Shown: positions 1-5,991, counted from the first letter of the stretch. The stretch is 5,991 nucleotides of DNA from an uncultured Erysipelotrichaceae bacterium (GCA_900544435.1 UQVG01000132.1:1-5991); one strand, 5' to 3'. Made by a program: numbers and translations. The notes: generated by a model not told the origin, from the sequence alone.

Positions 1-1595
1 CTTTATTTTCAGTATCAAATGTGATGGCTTTATATGAATTTGATTACGATGATGCTTATTATATAGCAAAAGTAGTTAATTCTATAGGGACTCCCTCTTT
101 AATGAATGAAAGTTTTTATACGGGATGGCTTACTACATCTGTAGATTATGCACGAATTGTGAATACATATGAGATTACTTATGGTGCTTTAGCAAGTATT
201 TTTCATATTAATCCCGTTTATTTTTGCAAAGTTTTTATGGTTATTCATAACTATACTTTATTTGCATTATCCATTAAACAATTAGCTAGTTTTGTTACTA
301 AAAGAAAAGCGCAATATGCACTTATTCCATTCTTTTTGTTTTTAATAGGTCATGGATATTTAATGGAAAATAATGGGGCCTTCTTAACAATAAGATCATT
401 TGACTTATGGCAATTTCAAAATGCTATATGGTATGGTGGTTCAGTAGTAAGAGTACTTTCTGTATCTATCATGTGTATTGTTTGTATACCTTTGATTGAA
501 AATAAAATGACAATTAAAAGGATTATTTTTGCTGGTATTACATGTTGTTCGATGATGTCTTTTTCGACAGTCTTTTTACCTATTTTAATTGTTATGTTCT
601 TTATTTTATTTATACTTAAATTTGCTTATAATACATGTATTTCAATAAAACAAAAAAATACCAAATGGATTATTATTAATTTATGTTGTTTACTATTTGT
701 TTTAATATTGTTGATTTTGACAAAAAAATTAACGCATACACCTTTGTTATCTTTGGCAGATTTTGATTCTTTTAGTAATCAATTATCTCCATTTTATGGG
801 TATTATGTTTCGGTTGATAAAATTATGCAATATAGTACATGTATTGTTGCGATTGCTTTAGCTTTGGTTATTAATTCGAAACATGGAAAATATCTTGCTA
901 TTATTACATTAATGCTTATTTTTATTGTAACTATGAATAAGTTTAATGAACTATTATGTCTTTCATCATTTAATTTTTTCTTTGTTATCTTGAGGTTTTA
1001 TTCAGCGATTCAATTTATGGTTGTTTTCTTGATAGGGTTATCTATTGCTAAAATACTTGATATTATTTCTTTAAAAACAATATCTGTTTCAGTAGCAACA
1101 TTAGCGATTGCTTCATCTCTCATATTTGTTTATCAAAATTATAATCAAATTAAATCGTATACATTTTTAGGTTGTGGAATTAATCAATATGGTTATGATT
1201 TTACACAAATATTAAAATACGATAATATGATGTTAGATATATTTAATGATGTAGGAGAACATTTCAATAGTTTGCCTTATGGAAATTATACATTATTGGC
1301 TCCTCCAGGATTTACTTATCATGGGAAAGTGACTTATCAGCTAGGATTCTATATGTCAAGTAATCGAATTCAAATTGTAAAAGAAGGTTCTCTTTACGAA
1401 GATGAATTGCAATTTTATCATGCTATTTATGATTATTGGAGTGAAAAAGCATCTTTTGATCAAACGAAGTTTGCATTTGATTATTATAGAAGATCGTATT
1501 TCTTAACATTTTCTAAAAAACAAGCTGATGAGCTTATGAGTCATGGATATCAATTAGAATATACAAATAATGAGTGTTATGTTATTAAGTTATAG
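1..1595 (+). CDS. Polytopic membrane protein, DUF6077/GT-C-like, 5'-truncated by window edge
   Basis: The reading frame is open from the first complete codon (position 3), with no stop before the GTG at 21, and no SD precedes that GTG. The true start therefore lies outside the window and about 530 C-terminal residues are visible. Numbering from the GTG, an acidic aromatic motif DYDDAYYIA (8-16) and a Y-T-G segment (33-35) precede roughly nine to ten hydrophobic segments, near 66-86, 97-117, 142-160, 166-203 (probably two), 214-234, 270-287, 290-305, 311-325, 328-348 and 353-372. A soluble tail of about 150 residues follows, probably extracytoplasmic. The D-x-D-D-A-Y-Y motif before many helices recalls DUF6077-type membrane proteins and, more loosely, GT-C glycosyltransferases with an acidic first loop. 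This is from memory of the family. The role is unknown; a part in envelope glycan assembly is inferred only from the neighbours. Codon use differs from the downstream genes (more ATA and TCG). Its own terminator separates it from them. Confidence 0.75.
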   Translation, partial: LFSVSNVMALYEFDYDDAYYIAKVVNSIGTPSLMNESFYTGWLTTSVDYARIVNTYEITYGALASIFHINPVYFCKVFMVIHNYTLFALSIKQLASFVTKRKAQYALIPFFLFLIGHGYLMENNGAFLTIRSFDLWQFQNAIWYGGSVVRVLSVSIMCIVCIPLIENKMTIKRIIFAGITCCSMMSFSTVFLPILIVMFFILFILKFAYNTCISIKQKNTKWIIINLCCLLFVLILLILTKKLTHTPLLSLADFDSFSNQLSPFYGYYVSVDKIMQYSTCIVAIALALVINSKHGKYLAIITLMLIFIVTMNKFNELLCLSSFNFFFVILRFYSAIQFMVVFLIGLSIAKILDIISLKTISVSVATLAIASSLIFVYQNYNQIKSYTFLGCGINQYGYDFTQILKYDNMMLDIFNDVGEHFNSLPYGNYTLLAPPGFTYHGKVTYQLGFYMSSNRIQIVKEGSLYEDELQFYHAIYDYWSEKASFDQTKFAFDYYRRSYFLTFSKKQADELMSHGYQLEYTNNECYVIKL

Positions 1596-1630
1596 GAGCT
1601 ATATTTATTTAGCTTCTATTTTTATTTTAA
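1592..1630 (+). terminator. Rho-independent terminator overlapping the upstream stop codon
   Basis: AGGAGCTA (1594-1601) pairs with TAGCTTCT (1610-1617), giving an 8-bp stem with one G-U pair. Two further A/T pairs at the base (1592-1593 with 1618-1619) extend it, and the loop is an 8-nt AT sequence. A T-rich run (1619-1628, broken by one A) follows. The TAG stop codon at 1593-1595 lies inside the stem, so translation to the stop would compete with folding. It ends the membrane-protein transcript and separates it from the ABC/glycosyltransferase operon. Confidence 0.7.
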
Positions 1631-1632
1631 AA

Positions 1633-1664
1633 TTCTAAAATATAAAGCAAAGATATGGTAGAAT
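1633..1664 (+). promoter_or_regulatory. Candidate distal promoter (extended -10)
   Basis: TGGTAGAAT (1656-1664) is an extended -10 of form TG-n-TAnAAT, with TAGAAT at 1659-1664 differing from TATAAT at one base. The upstream element is poor: TTCTAA at 1633-1638 with a 20-bp spacer, so recognition would depend on the TG extension. Its place directly after the upstream terminator suits a promoter for the ATPase-permease-glycosyltransferase operon, with a leader of about 110 nt. It is a by-eye call in AT-rich DNA where chance matches are common. Confidence 0.45.
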
Positions 1665-1686
1665 ATACAGTGTGAAATATGAAGTG

Positions 1687-1716
1687 TTGGACAAATAGGT
1701 ATGTATGTGGTATATA
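1687..1716 (+). promoter_or_regulatory. Candidate proximal promoter (TTGGAC / TGGTATATA)
   Basis: TTGGAC (1687-1692) resembles the -35 consensus. After an 18-bp spacer comes TATATA (1711-1716), preceded by TG at 1708-1709, which makes an extended -10. Transcription from here would start around 1723, giving a 5' leader of about 60 nt before the ATPase start. It competes with the distal candidate as the operon promoter; both may be used. The call is by eye. Confidence 0.45.
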
Positions 1717-1726
1717 TTTATAAGGT

Positions 1727-1745
1727 TTAATAACGAAATTATTAA
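1727..1745. repeat. Small perfect inverted repeat in the operon leader
   Basis: TTAATAA (1727-1733) and TTATTAA (1739-1745) are perfect reverse complements around a 5-nt spacer, CGAAA. The palindrome lies just after the proximal candidate promoter, at or near its transcription start, where a repressor could bind. All the arms are A/T, so the RNA hairpin would be weak and a chance origin is quite possible. Confidence 0.35.
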
Positions 1746-1784
1746 GAATATAAGAGAAAAAATAGAAAATTTAGCGGAGGTCTT

Positions 1785-2918
1785 ATGAATAAAGAAAATG
1801 CTATTGAAGTAAGAAATATGACAAAGTATTTTAAAGTTGAATATGATAAGGCTCATACTTTAAAAGAAAGATTATTATCTTTTGGAAAAAGCAATAGAGA
1901 AGTTCATACGGTATTGAAGAATATAAATTTAGATATTAAAAAAGGTGAAACTGTTTGTTTGATTGGAACAAATGGGAGTGGAAAATCTACTCTATTAAAA
2001 TTAATGACTAAGATTATTTATCCTAATGAAGGGACAATTGAAACACATGGTAAGTTGACTTCGTTACTTGAATTGGGTGCAGGTTTCCATCAAGATTTTA
2101 CAGGAAGAGAAAATATTTATTTTAATGCTGCTGTTTTTGGTTTAACAAAAGCAGAAATTGAAAAAAGAGTAGATGATATTATTGAATTCTCTGAACTAGG
2201 AGAATTTATTGATAATCCAGTAAGAACTTATTCTTCTGGAATGTATATGAGACTTGCTTTTTCAATTGCTATTAATGTGGATGCAGAAATTTTATTAATT
2301 GATGAAATTCTAGCAGTTGGAGATCAACATTTCCAAGATAAATGTTTTGATAAATTAAAAGAATTAAGAGATAGTGATAAAACAATTGTTATTGTTTCAC
2401 ATAGCTTAGATACAGTTAAAGATTTATGTACACGTGCTGTTTGGATCTATAAAGGTGAATTTAAATTAGATGGTGATCCAACTTATGTTATTGATGAATA
2501 TTTAAAACAAGTTAAATTAGATCATAAAGAAGAAGCTAAGAAAAAATATCAAAAGCCATTAGATACTTATCATGGGATTGTTGTTGTTGATATTCCTCAA
2601 TCATTTGCAGAAATAAAAAAAGATGCTTCAAAATTTACAATTTCAGGATGGTCGTTGAGTGATTGTTTTAATGATCATTTAAAGGTGACTTTTGATGATC
2701 AAGAAATTACAGAAATGAGAAAAGTTAATAGAAGTGATGTTTTAATGGCTTATCAAGAAAAATATGGTGGTTATGGAACAAATGATGATGAGTGTGGATT
2801 TGATTATTTTGTAGATGTAAGTCAAATGGAATTAGGAGAACATTCTATTCTTGTTCAATTATTAGATGAAAAAGATAAAGTTATATCTGAAAAAGATTTA
2901 AAGATTAATATCATATAG
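1785..2918 (+). CDS. Polysaccharide-export ABC transporter ATP-binding protein (Wzt/TagH/RgpD type) with C-terminal accessory domain
   Basis: This is the ATPase of a two-component exporter that moves lipid-linked polysaccharide across the cytoplasmic membrane, paired with the permease just downstream. The nucleotide-binding domain covers about residues 5-240. Walker A is GTNGSGKST (61-69), and a glutamine at Q-loop position is Q103. The signature is YSSGM (149-153), Walker B is ILLIDE (169-174) with catalytic E174, the D-loop is about 177-180 and the switch histidine is H206. The block ELGAGFHQDFTGREN (96-110) is typical of the Wzt/TagH group. A charged linker (241-258) leads to a beta-rich domain (about 260-377) with G289-W289-region G-W, R316-x-D318-V319 and G338-F339. 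In characterised Wzt proteins the C-terminal domain can bind the glycan; here that role is inferred. GGAGG at 1776-1780, 4 nt before the ATG, supports the start. The length (377 aa) fits a Wzt with an extra domain. The ATPase precedes the permease, the reverse of tagGH and rgpCD. Confidence 0.93.
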   Translation: MNKENAIEVRNMTKYFKVEYDKAHTLKERLLSFGKSNREVHTVLKNINLDIKKGETVCLIGTNGSGKSTLLKLMTKIIYPNEGTIETHGKLTSLLELGAGFHQDFTGRENIYFNAAVFGLTKAEIEKRVDDIIEFSELGEFIDNPVRTYSSGMYMRLAFSIAINVDAEILLIDEILAVGDQHFQDKCFDKLKELRDSDKTIVIVSHSLDTVKDLCTRAVWIYKGEFKLDGDPTYVIDEYLKQVKLDHKEEAKKKYQKPLDTYHGIVVVDIPQSFAEIKKDASKFTISGWSLSDCFNDHLKVTFDDQEITEMRKVNRSDVLMAYQEKYGGYGTNDDECGFDYFVDVSQMELGEHSILVQLLDEKDKVISEKDLKINII

Positions 2919-2930
2919 GAGAAAAAGAAA

Positions 2931-3704
2931 ATGAAATTATTTAAAAACTTATATGACTATCGTGAATTATTAAAAACAAATGTAAAAAAAGATATTAGAG
3001 GTAAATATAAAGGCTCATTTTTAGGAGTATTATGGTCATTCTTAAATCCATTATTAATGGTTGCCGTTTATGCCATTGTATTTCCTTATATCATGAGAAT
3101 CAAAACAGATAATTATCTTCAATATTTAATTTGTGGGGTTATTCCATGGAACTTCTTTACGACAGTTATGGGACTTGGAATGGGAAGTATTAAAAATAAT
3201 GCAGGTGTTATTAAAAAAGTATATTTTCCTAGAGAAATTTTACCAATATCAGCCACATTGAGTGGACTTGTTAACTTTTTTATCGCTTGTTTGATTATTA
3301 TTCTTTTCTGTGTTTTTGGTGGACTTGGATTAAGCTGGCATATTTTATTAGTACCATTTATTGCGTTGATTCAATTTGTAATTACAGCAGGAATGGTTCT
3401 TGGTTTAAGTGCAATCAATGTTTATATTCAAGATACAGAATATATTATTCAATTTGTTATTAATATGTTATTTTATGGAACACCTATTTTATATCCGGCA
3501 GAATTATTTCCAGAAGCTATTCGTTGGGTACTTTATTTAAATCCTTTTACACATATTGTAAGTGCCTACCGTGATTTCTTTATGTATCATACATTACCAG
3601 CAATGTCTAGTGTGCTTTATATGGTGGTAATGGCTATTATTTGTTTTGTATTAGGAATGTTTATCTTTAGAAAATTAGAAAAAGGATTTGCTGAAGAAAT
3701 ATAA
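2931..3704 (+). CDS. Polysaccharide-export ABC transporter permease (Wzm/TagG/RgpC type, ABC-2 family)
   Basis: This is the membrane subunit of the exporter; a dimer would form the channel for a lipid-linked glycan, driven by the ATPase encoded upstream. The 257-residue length is normal for the family. An amphipathic N-terminus (about 9-30, with the basic stretch KKDIRGKYKGS) precedes WSFLNPL (35-41). Six membrane segments are visible near 32-54, 64-84, 108-130, 136-160, 171-188 and 225-247. Family motifs include KKVYFPREILP (94-104, cytosolic loop likely contacting the ATPase), NVYIQD (163-168), TPILYP (184-189) and LNPF followed by AYRDFF (203-217). An AGGAG SD at 2917-2921 overlaps the ATPase stop codon and lies 9 nt from the ATG. 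The gene starts 12 nt after that stop, so the two are almost certainly co-transcribed. The exported glycan (teichoic acid, rhamnan or another polymer) cannot be told from the permease. Confidence 0.94.
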   Translation: MKLFKNLYDYRELLKTNVKKDIRGKYKGSFLGVLWSFLNPLLMVAVYAIVFPYIMRIKTDNYLQYLICGVIPWNFFTTVMGLGMGSIKNNAGVIKKVYFPREILPISATLSGLVNFFIACLIIILFCVFGGLGLSWHILLVPFIALIQFVITAGMVLGLSAINVYIQDTEYIIQFVINMLFYGTPILYPAELFPEAIRWVLYLNPFTHIVSAYRDFFMYHTLPAMSSVLYMVVMAIICFVLGMFIFRKLEKGFAEEI

Positions 3705-3712
3705 GGGGTGAT
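3703..3712 (+). promoter_or_regulatory. Ribosome-binding site fixing the glycosyltransferase start at 3717
   Basis: AAGGGGTGAT matches the extended anti-Shine-Dalgarno complement AAGGAGGTGAT apart from one missing base, and it starts inside the permease stop codon (3702-3704). It lies 4 nt before the ATG at 3717. The alternative in-frame GTG at 3708 is itself part of this SD and has no SD of its own, so ATG 3717 is preferred. Confidence 0.8.
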
Positions 3713-3716
3713 AGAC

Positions 3717-5903
3717 ATGAAGACATTAGATTATATAAACGTCAGAGATGCACAGGTTCATGGTCTTGTTAATCCAACATTTATTATGTATGGTAACTGT
3801 ACTTTAAAAGATTATTCTTTTGAAGTTACTGTTGATGGAAAGGTTAAAGACGTACGCTTTTTACCGGATCTAGCAAGTGACAATTATGAATTAACATTAT
3901 CATTAAGTAAAGATGATTCTAAAGTAAAAGTTTATTTAGTACATGATGGGAAAAAAGAACTTGTTTGTACGAGAAAAAATACTTTAATGAAGAGAATTAA
4001 ATCAAAGATTAGAACTCTTTTACAAAAAACAGCTAGAAAAACAAAAGAAACAAATAATAAAGTAAAAGTAAATACTTATGCTATTGGTAAAGAAGTTAAA
4101 TATATTGCTAAAGAATATCATTTTATTTTAACTCCAAATAGATTAAAACAAAGTAAAAGACGTATTAAAGAAAATAAGAAGAATAAGAATAAATTTTTGG
4201 ATGCTTATAATTTCTTAAATCAAAAAGAATATCTTTTATGGTTAGAAGAAAATGAAAAGCCATTTGATGAACATCCACAATTTGATTACAATCCACTTAT
4301 TTCGATTTGTATTCCTGTTTATAATGTGGAAAGAAAATATTTAGCAGAATGCTTAGATTCTATTTTAAATCAAACATATCAAAATTTTGAAATATGTTTA
4401 TCTAATGATTGTTCAACATTACAAGAAACAGTTGATACTTTAAATGAATATGAAAAGAAAGATTCTAGAATTAAAGTACATCATCGTAAAGAAAACGGAC
4501 ATATTTCTAGAGCAACAAATGATGCTTTAAATATTGCTAGTGGTGAATTTATTGGATTAATGGATAATGATGATCTACTTGCTAGAAATGCTCTTGCTGA
4601 ATGTGTAGCTGTTTTAAATAAAAATAAAGAATTAGATTTTATCTACAGTGATGAAGATAAAATGGATATGAAAGGTTTAAGAAGAGATCCTCACTTTAAA
4701 TCAGACTATGCTCCTGATTCATTACTTGGAAGTAACTATATTTGTCATTTTGAAATCATGAGAAAAACAATTGTTGATGAAATTGGTGGTTTTAGAGTTG
4801 GTTATGAAGGTGCTCAAGATTACGATATTTTCTTAAGATTTTTAGAAAAAACAACACCAGAACGTGTTTATCATATTCCAAAGATTTTATATCATTGGAG
4901 AATGATTGAGGGTTCAACTGCTGCTACTATTGATAGTAAAGGTTATGCTGTTGAAAAAGGAAGAATGGCAGTAGAAGATGCTTTAAAACGACGTGGAATT
5001 AAAGCTAAAGTAACTGTTCATCCAAGAGTGCCTTATTATTTAGTAAGATATGAATATGAAACAGAACCAATGGTTTCTATTATTATTCCAACAAAAGATT
5101 ATGCTGATATTACAGAACAATGTTTAAAATCATTATTTGAAAAAACAACTTACAAAAATTATGAAGTTATTTTAATGAATAATAATAGTGAAAAGAAAGA
5201 AACTTTTGAATTATTTAAAAAATATCAAAATAAATATTCTAACTTTAGAGTTATTGATGCTAATTATGAATTTAACTATTCTAAAATCAATAATCAAGCT
5301 GTACAAGCTGCTAAAGGTGAATATATTGTTTTATTAAACAATGATACTGAAATTATTACACCACATTGGTTACAAGTAATGGTTGGTTATGCAATGCAAC
5401 CACATATTGGTGCAGTAGGTGCTAAATTATTATATCCTGATAATACAGTTCAACATGCTGGTATTATTTTAGGTATTGGGGGAATTGCTCAACATTGCTT
5501 TATTGATAATCCTAGAGAAGATGTTGGTTTCTATGGAAGATTATCAGTCCCATTTAATTACAGTGCTGTTACAGCAGCATGTTTAATGGTTTCTAAAGAA
5601 AAGTATTTAGAAGTCAATGGTTTAGAAGAAGAGTTACAAGTTGCATTTAATGATGTTGATTTCAACTTAAAATTATTAAAACAAGGTTATTACAATATTT
5701 GTTTAAATCAAGTAGAACTTTATCATTATGAATCTAAATCTAGAGGTGATGATACAGTTGATACAAATAGTGCTAAATATCGCCGTTTTGTACAAGAACA
5801 TGATTATATGAAAGATAAATGGGGTTATATGTTATATAGTGATCGTTTCTATAATCCAAATTTAAGTTTGAAAAAGGCGTTTGTTTTAGATAAGAAAAAT
5901 TAA
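3717..5903 (+). CDS. Tandem two-domain family 2 glycosyltransferase for surface polysaccharide (RfbC-like)
   Basis: This is a likely cytoplasmic enzyme that adds sugars from nucleotide-sugar donors to a growing envelope polysaccharide, then exported by the ABC pair encoded upstream. It has 728 residues from ATG 3717. A short beta-rich N-terminal module (about 5-83) is followed by a very basic segment (about 85-160) that may contact membrane lipids. The first GT-A domain (about 194-430) starts at ISICIPVYN (195-203), with donor/metal motif MDNDD (282-286), SDED (311-314) and the acidic GAQDYD motif (365-370). The second (about 452-705) starts at VSIIIPTKD (453-461), with LLNNDTE (539-545), FNDVDF (644-649) and HYESKSRG (670-677). 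Both keep the acidic residues expected of active enzymes, so two transfer activities are plausible. The domain order matches Myxococcus RfbC-like proteins. Sugar and linkage are unknown. The gene begins 12 nt after the permease stop and is the last gene before a strong terminator. Confidence 0.9.
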   Translation: MKTLDYINVRDAQVHGLVNPTFIMYGNCTLKDYSFEVTVDGKVKDVRFLPDLASDNYELTLSLSKDDSKVKVYLVHDGKKELVCTRKNTLMKRIKSKIRTLLQKTARKTKETNNKVKVNTYAIGKEVKYIAKEYHFILTPNRLKQSKRRIKENKKNKNKFLDAYNFLNQKEYLLWLEENEKPFDEHPQFDYNPLISICIPVYNVERKYLAECLDSILNQTYQNFEICLSNDCSTLQETVDTLNEYEKKDSRIKVHHRKENGHISRATNDALNIASGEFIGLMDNDDLLARNALAECVAVLNKNKELDFIYSDEDKMDMKGLRRDPHFKSDYAPDSLLGSNYICHFEIMRKTIVDEIGGFRVGYEGAQDYDIFLRFLEKTTPERVYHIPKILYHWRMIEGSTAATIDSKGYAVEKGRMAVEDALKRRGIKAKVTVHPRVPYYLVRYEYETEPMVSIIIPTKDYADITEQCLKSLFEKTTYKNYEVILMNNNSEKKETFELFKKYQNKYSNFRVIDANYEFNYSKINNQAVQAAKGEYIVLLNNDTEIITPHWLQVMVGYAMQPHIGAVGAKLLYPDNTVQHAGIILGIGGIAQHCFIDNPREDVGFYGRLSVPFNYSAVTAACLMVSKEKYLEVNGLEEELQVAFNDVDFNLKLLKQGYYNICLNQVELYHYESKSRGDDTVDTNSAKYRRFVQEHDYMKDKWGYMLYSDRFYNPNLSLKKAFVLDKKN

Positions 5904-5913
5904 GAATTATAAA
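5885..5913 (+). promoter_or_regulatory. Weak candidate promoter upstream of the terminal hairpin
   Basis: TTTAGA (5885-5890), a 17-bp spacer and TATAAA (5908-5913) make a modest sigma-70-type match overlapping the glycosyltransferase stop codon. If real, it would start a short leader that runs straight into the hairpin at 5928-5969 before the next gene, an attenuator arrangement. AT-rich DNA gives many such matches, so this is weak. Confidence 0.25.
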
Positions 5914-5927
5914 ATTGAATACTAAAT

Positions 5928-5969
5928 AAAAAAGTGCTAGTATGTCCATGACATAAAGAGCACTTTTTT
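5928..5969 (+). terminator. Strong Rho-independent terminator, probably bidirectional
   Basis: AAAAAAGTGCT (5928-5938) and AGCACTTTTTT (5959-5969) form a perfect 11-bp outer stem. After a small asymmetric internal loop (AG versus AAG), TATGTC (5941-5946) pairs with GACATA (5950-5955) around a CAT loop. The six T residues of the 3' arm are the termination tract, and the A-run of the 5' arm would serve the same purpose on the - strand. It ends the ABC/glycosyltransferase operon. The SD of the next gene begins 4 nt after the T-run, so it may alternatively control read-through into that gene. Confidence 0.88.
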
Positions 5970-5983
5970 GTTAGGAGAAGAAA

Positions 5984-5991
5984 ATGAAAGA
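5984..5991 (+). CDS. Start of a further gene, cut by the window edge
   Basis: AGGAG at 5973-5977 lies 6 nt before ATG at 5984, the same SD form and spacing range as the permease gene. Only Met-Lys and part of a third codon are visible, so the product cannot be named. No room exists for a promoter between the terminator T-run (ending 5969) and this SD, so transcription must come from read-through or from a promoter before the hairpin. A further envelope-glycan gene is likely from context only. Confidence 0.6.

Noticed and set aside
21..26. GTG/ATG at 21-26 as the start of the membrane protein
   Set aside because: The frame is open to the window edge, no SD precedes it, and the conserved acidic motif would fall within ten residues of the start with no preceding membrane segment. 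The gene is better read as truncated by the window.
1596..1784. Riboswitch or other structured leader RNA in the operon upstream gap
   Set aside because: Apart from the upstream terminator and a weak all-A/T palindrome, I see no conserved riboswitch motif and no second terminator before the ATPase SD.
1635..1856. A 73-codon open frame on the - strand, Ile/Leu/Phe-rich
   Set aside because: It overlaps the candidate promoters, the SD and the first codons of the ATPase. Its hydrophobic look follows from AT-rich antisense DNA, and it has no family resemblance that I recognise.
3708..3716. GTG at 3708 as an upstream start of the glycosyltransferase
   Set aside because: This GTG forms part of the ribosome-binding site AAGGGGTGAT, which is correctly spaced for ATG 3717. 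It would add only three residues.
4140..4200. Short AAGAATAA-like repeats inside the glycosyltransferase gene
   Set aside because: They are explained by Lys/Asn codons of the basic segment in AT-rich coding DNA, not by a separate repeat element.
1..5991. CRISPR array, tRNA or rRNA gene, insertion sequence or attachment site
   Set aside because: No regularly spaced repeats, tRNA-like cloverleaf, rRNA segment, transposase motif or flanking terminal inverted repeats were found by eye; almost all the sequence is explained by the four main genes.

Overview
The window is very AT-rich DNA, coding entirely on the + strand. It has short spacers, strong GGAGG-type ribosome-binding sites, and Rho-independent terminators with T-tracts. 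This suggests a low-GC Firmicute, and the protein style (Lys/Asn/Ile-rich, TTA for Leu, ATT for Ile) would fit a gut Erysipelotrichia/Coprobacillaceae-type bacterium. That placement is an inference; no taxonomic marker gene is present.

Layout. Positions 1-1595 hold the 3' part of a large polytopic membrane protein whose start lies left of the window. Its stop codon sits in the stem of an intrinsic terminator (1592-1630). A 189-bp gap (1596-1784) follows. It holds that terminator, two candidate extended -10 promoters, a small AT-rich palindrome and a strong Shine-Dalgarno sequence. Next comes a tight three-gene operon: an ABC ATPase of the polysaccharide-export (Wzt/TagH/RgpD) type (1785-2918), its ABC-2 permease (Wzm/TagG/RgpC type, 2931-3704), and a tandem two-domain family-2 glycosyltransferase (3717-5903, starting at the ATG at 3717 rather than the in-frame GTG at 3708). 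The operon is followed by a long hairpin terminator (5928-5969). The SD and first codons of another gene start almost immediately after it (ATG at 5984).

How the genes work together. The content is that of a cell-surface glycan locus using the ABC-transporter-dependent route. The glycosyltransferase would extend a lipid-linked polysaccharide in the cytoplasm, and the permease plus ATPase would export it for attachment to the envelope. The upstream membrane protein resembles large envelope membrane proteins (DUF6077-like / GT-C-like) often found in such loci. The glycan structure cannot be read from this sequence.

Most notable points: the ATPase carries a C-terminal beta-rich module whose pattern (G-W, then R-x-D-V, then G-F) recalls accessory modules of Gram-positive glycosyltransferases, and the N-terminus of the neighbouring glycosyltransferase shows a similar strand pattern. 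The right-hand hairpin may be an attenuator rather than a plain operon end. I see no mobile element, CRISPR array, tRNA or rRNA, and no clear evidence for a wholly new system.
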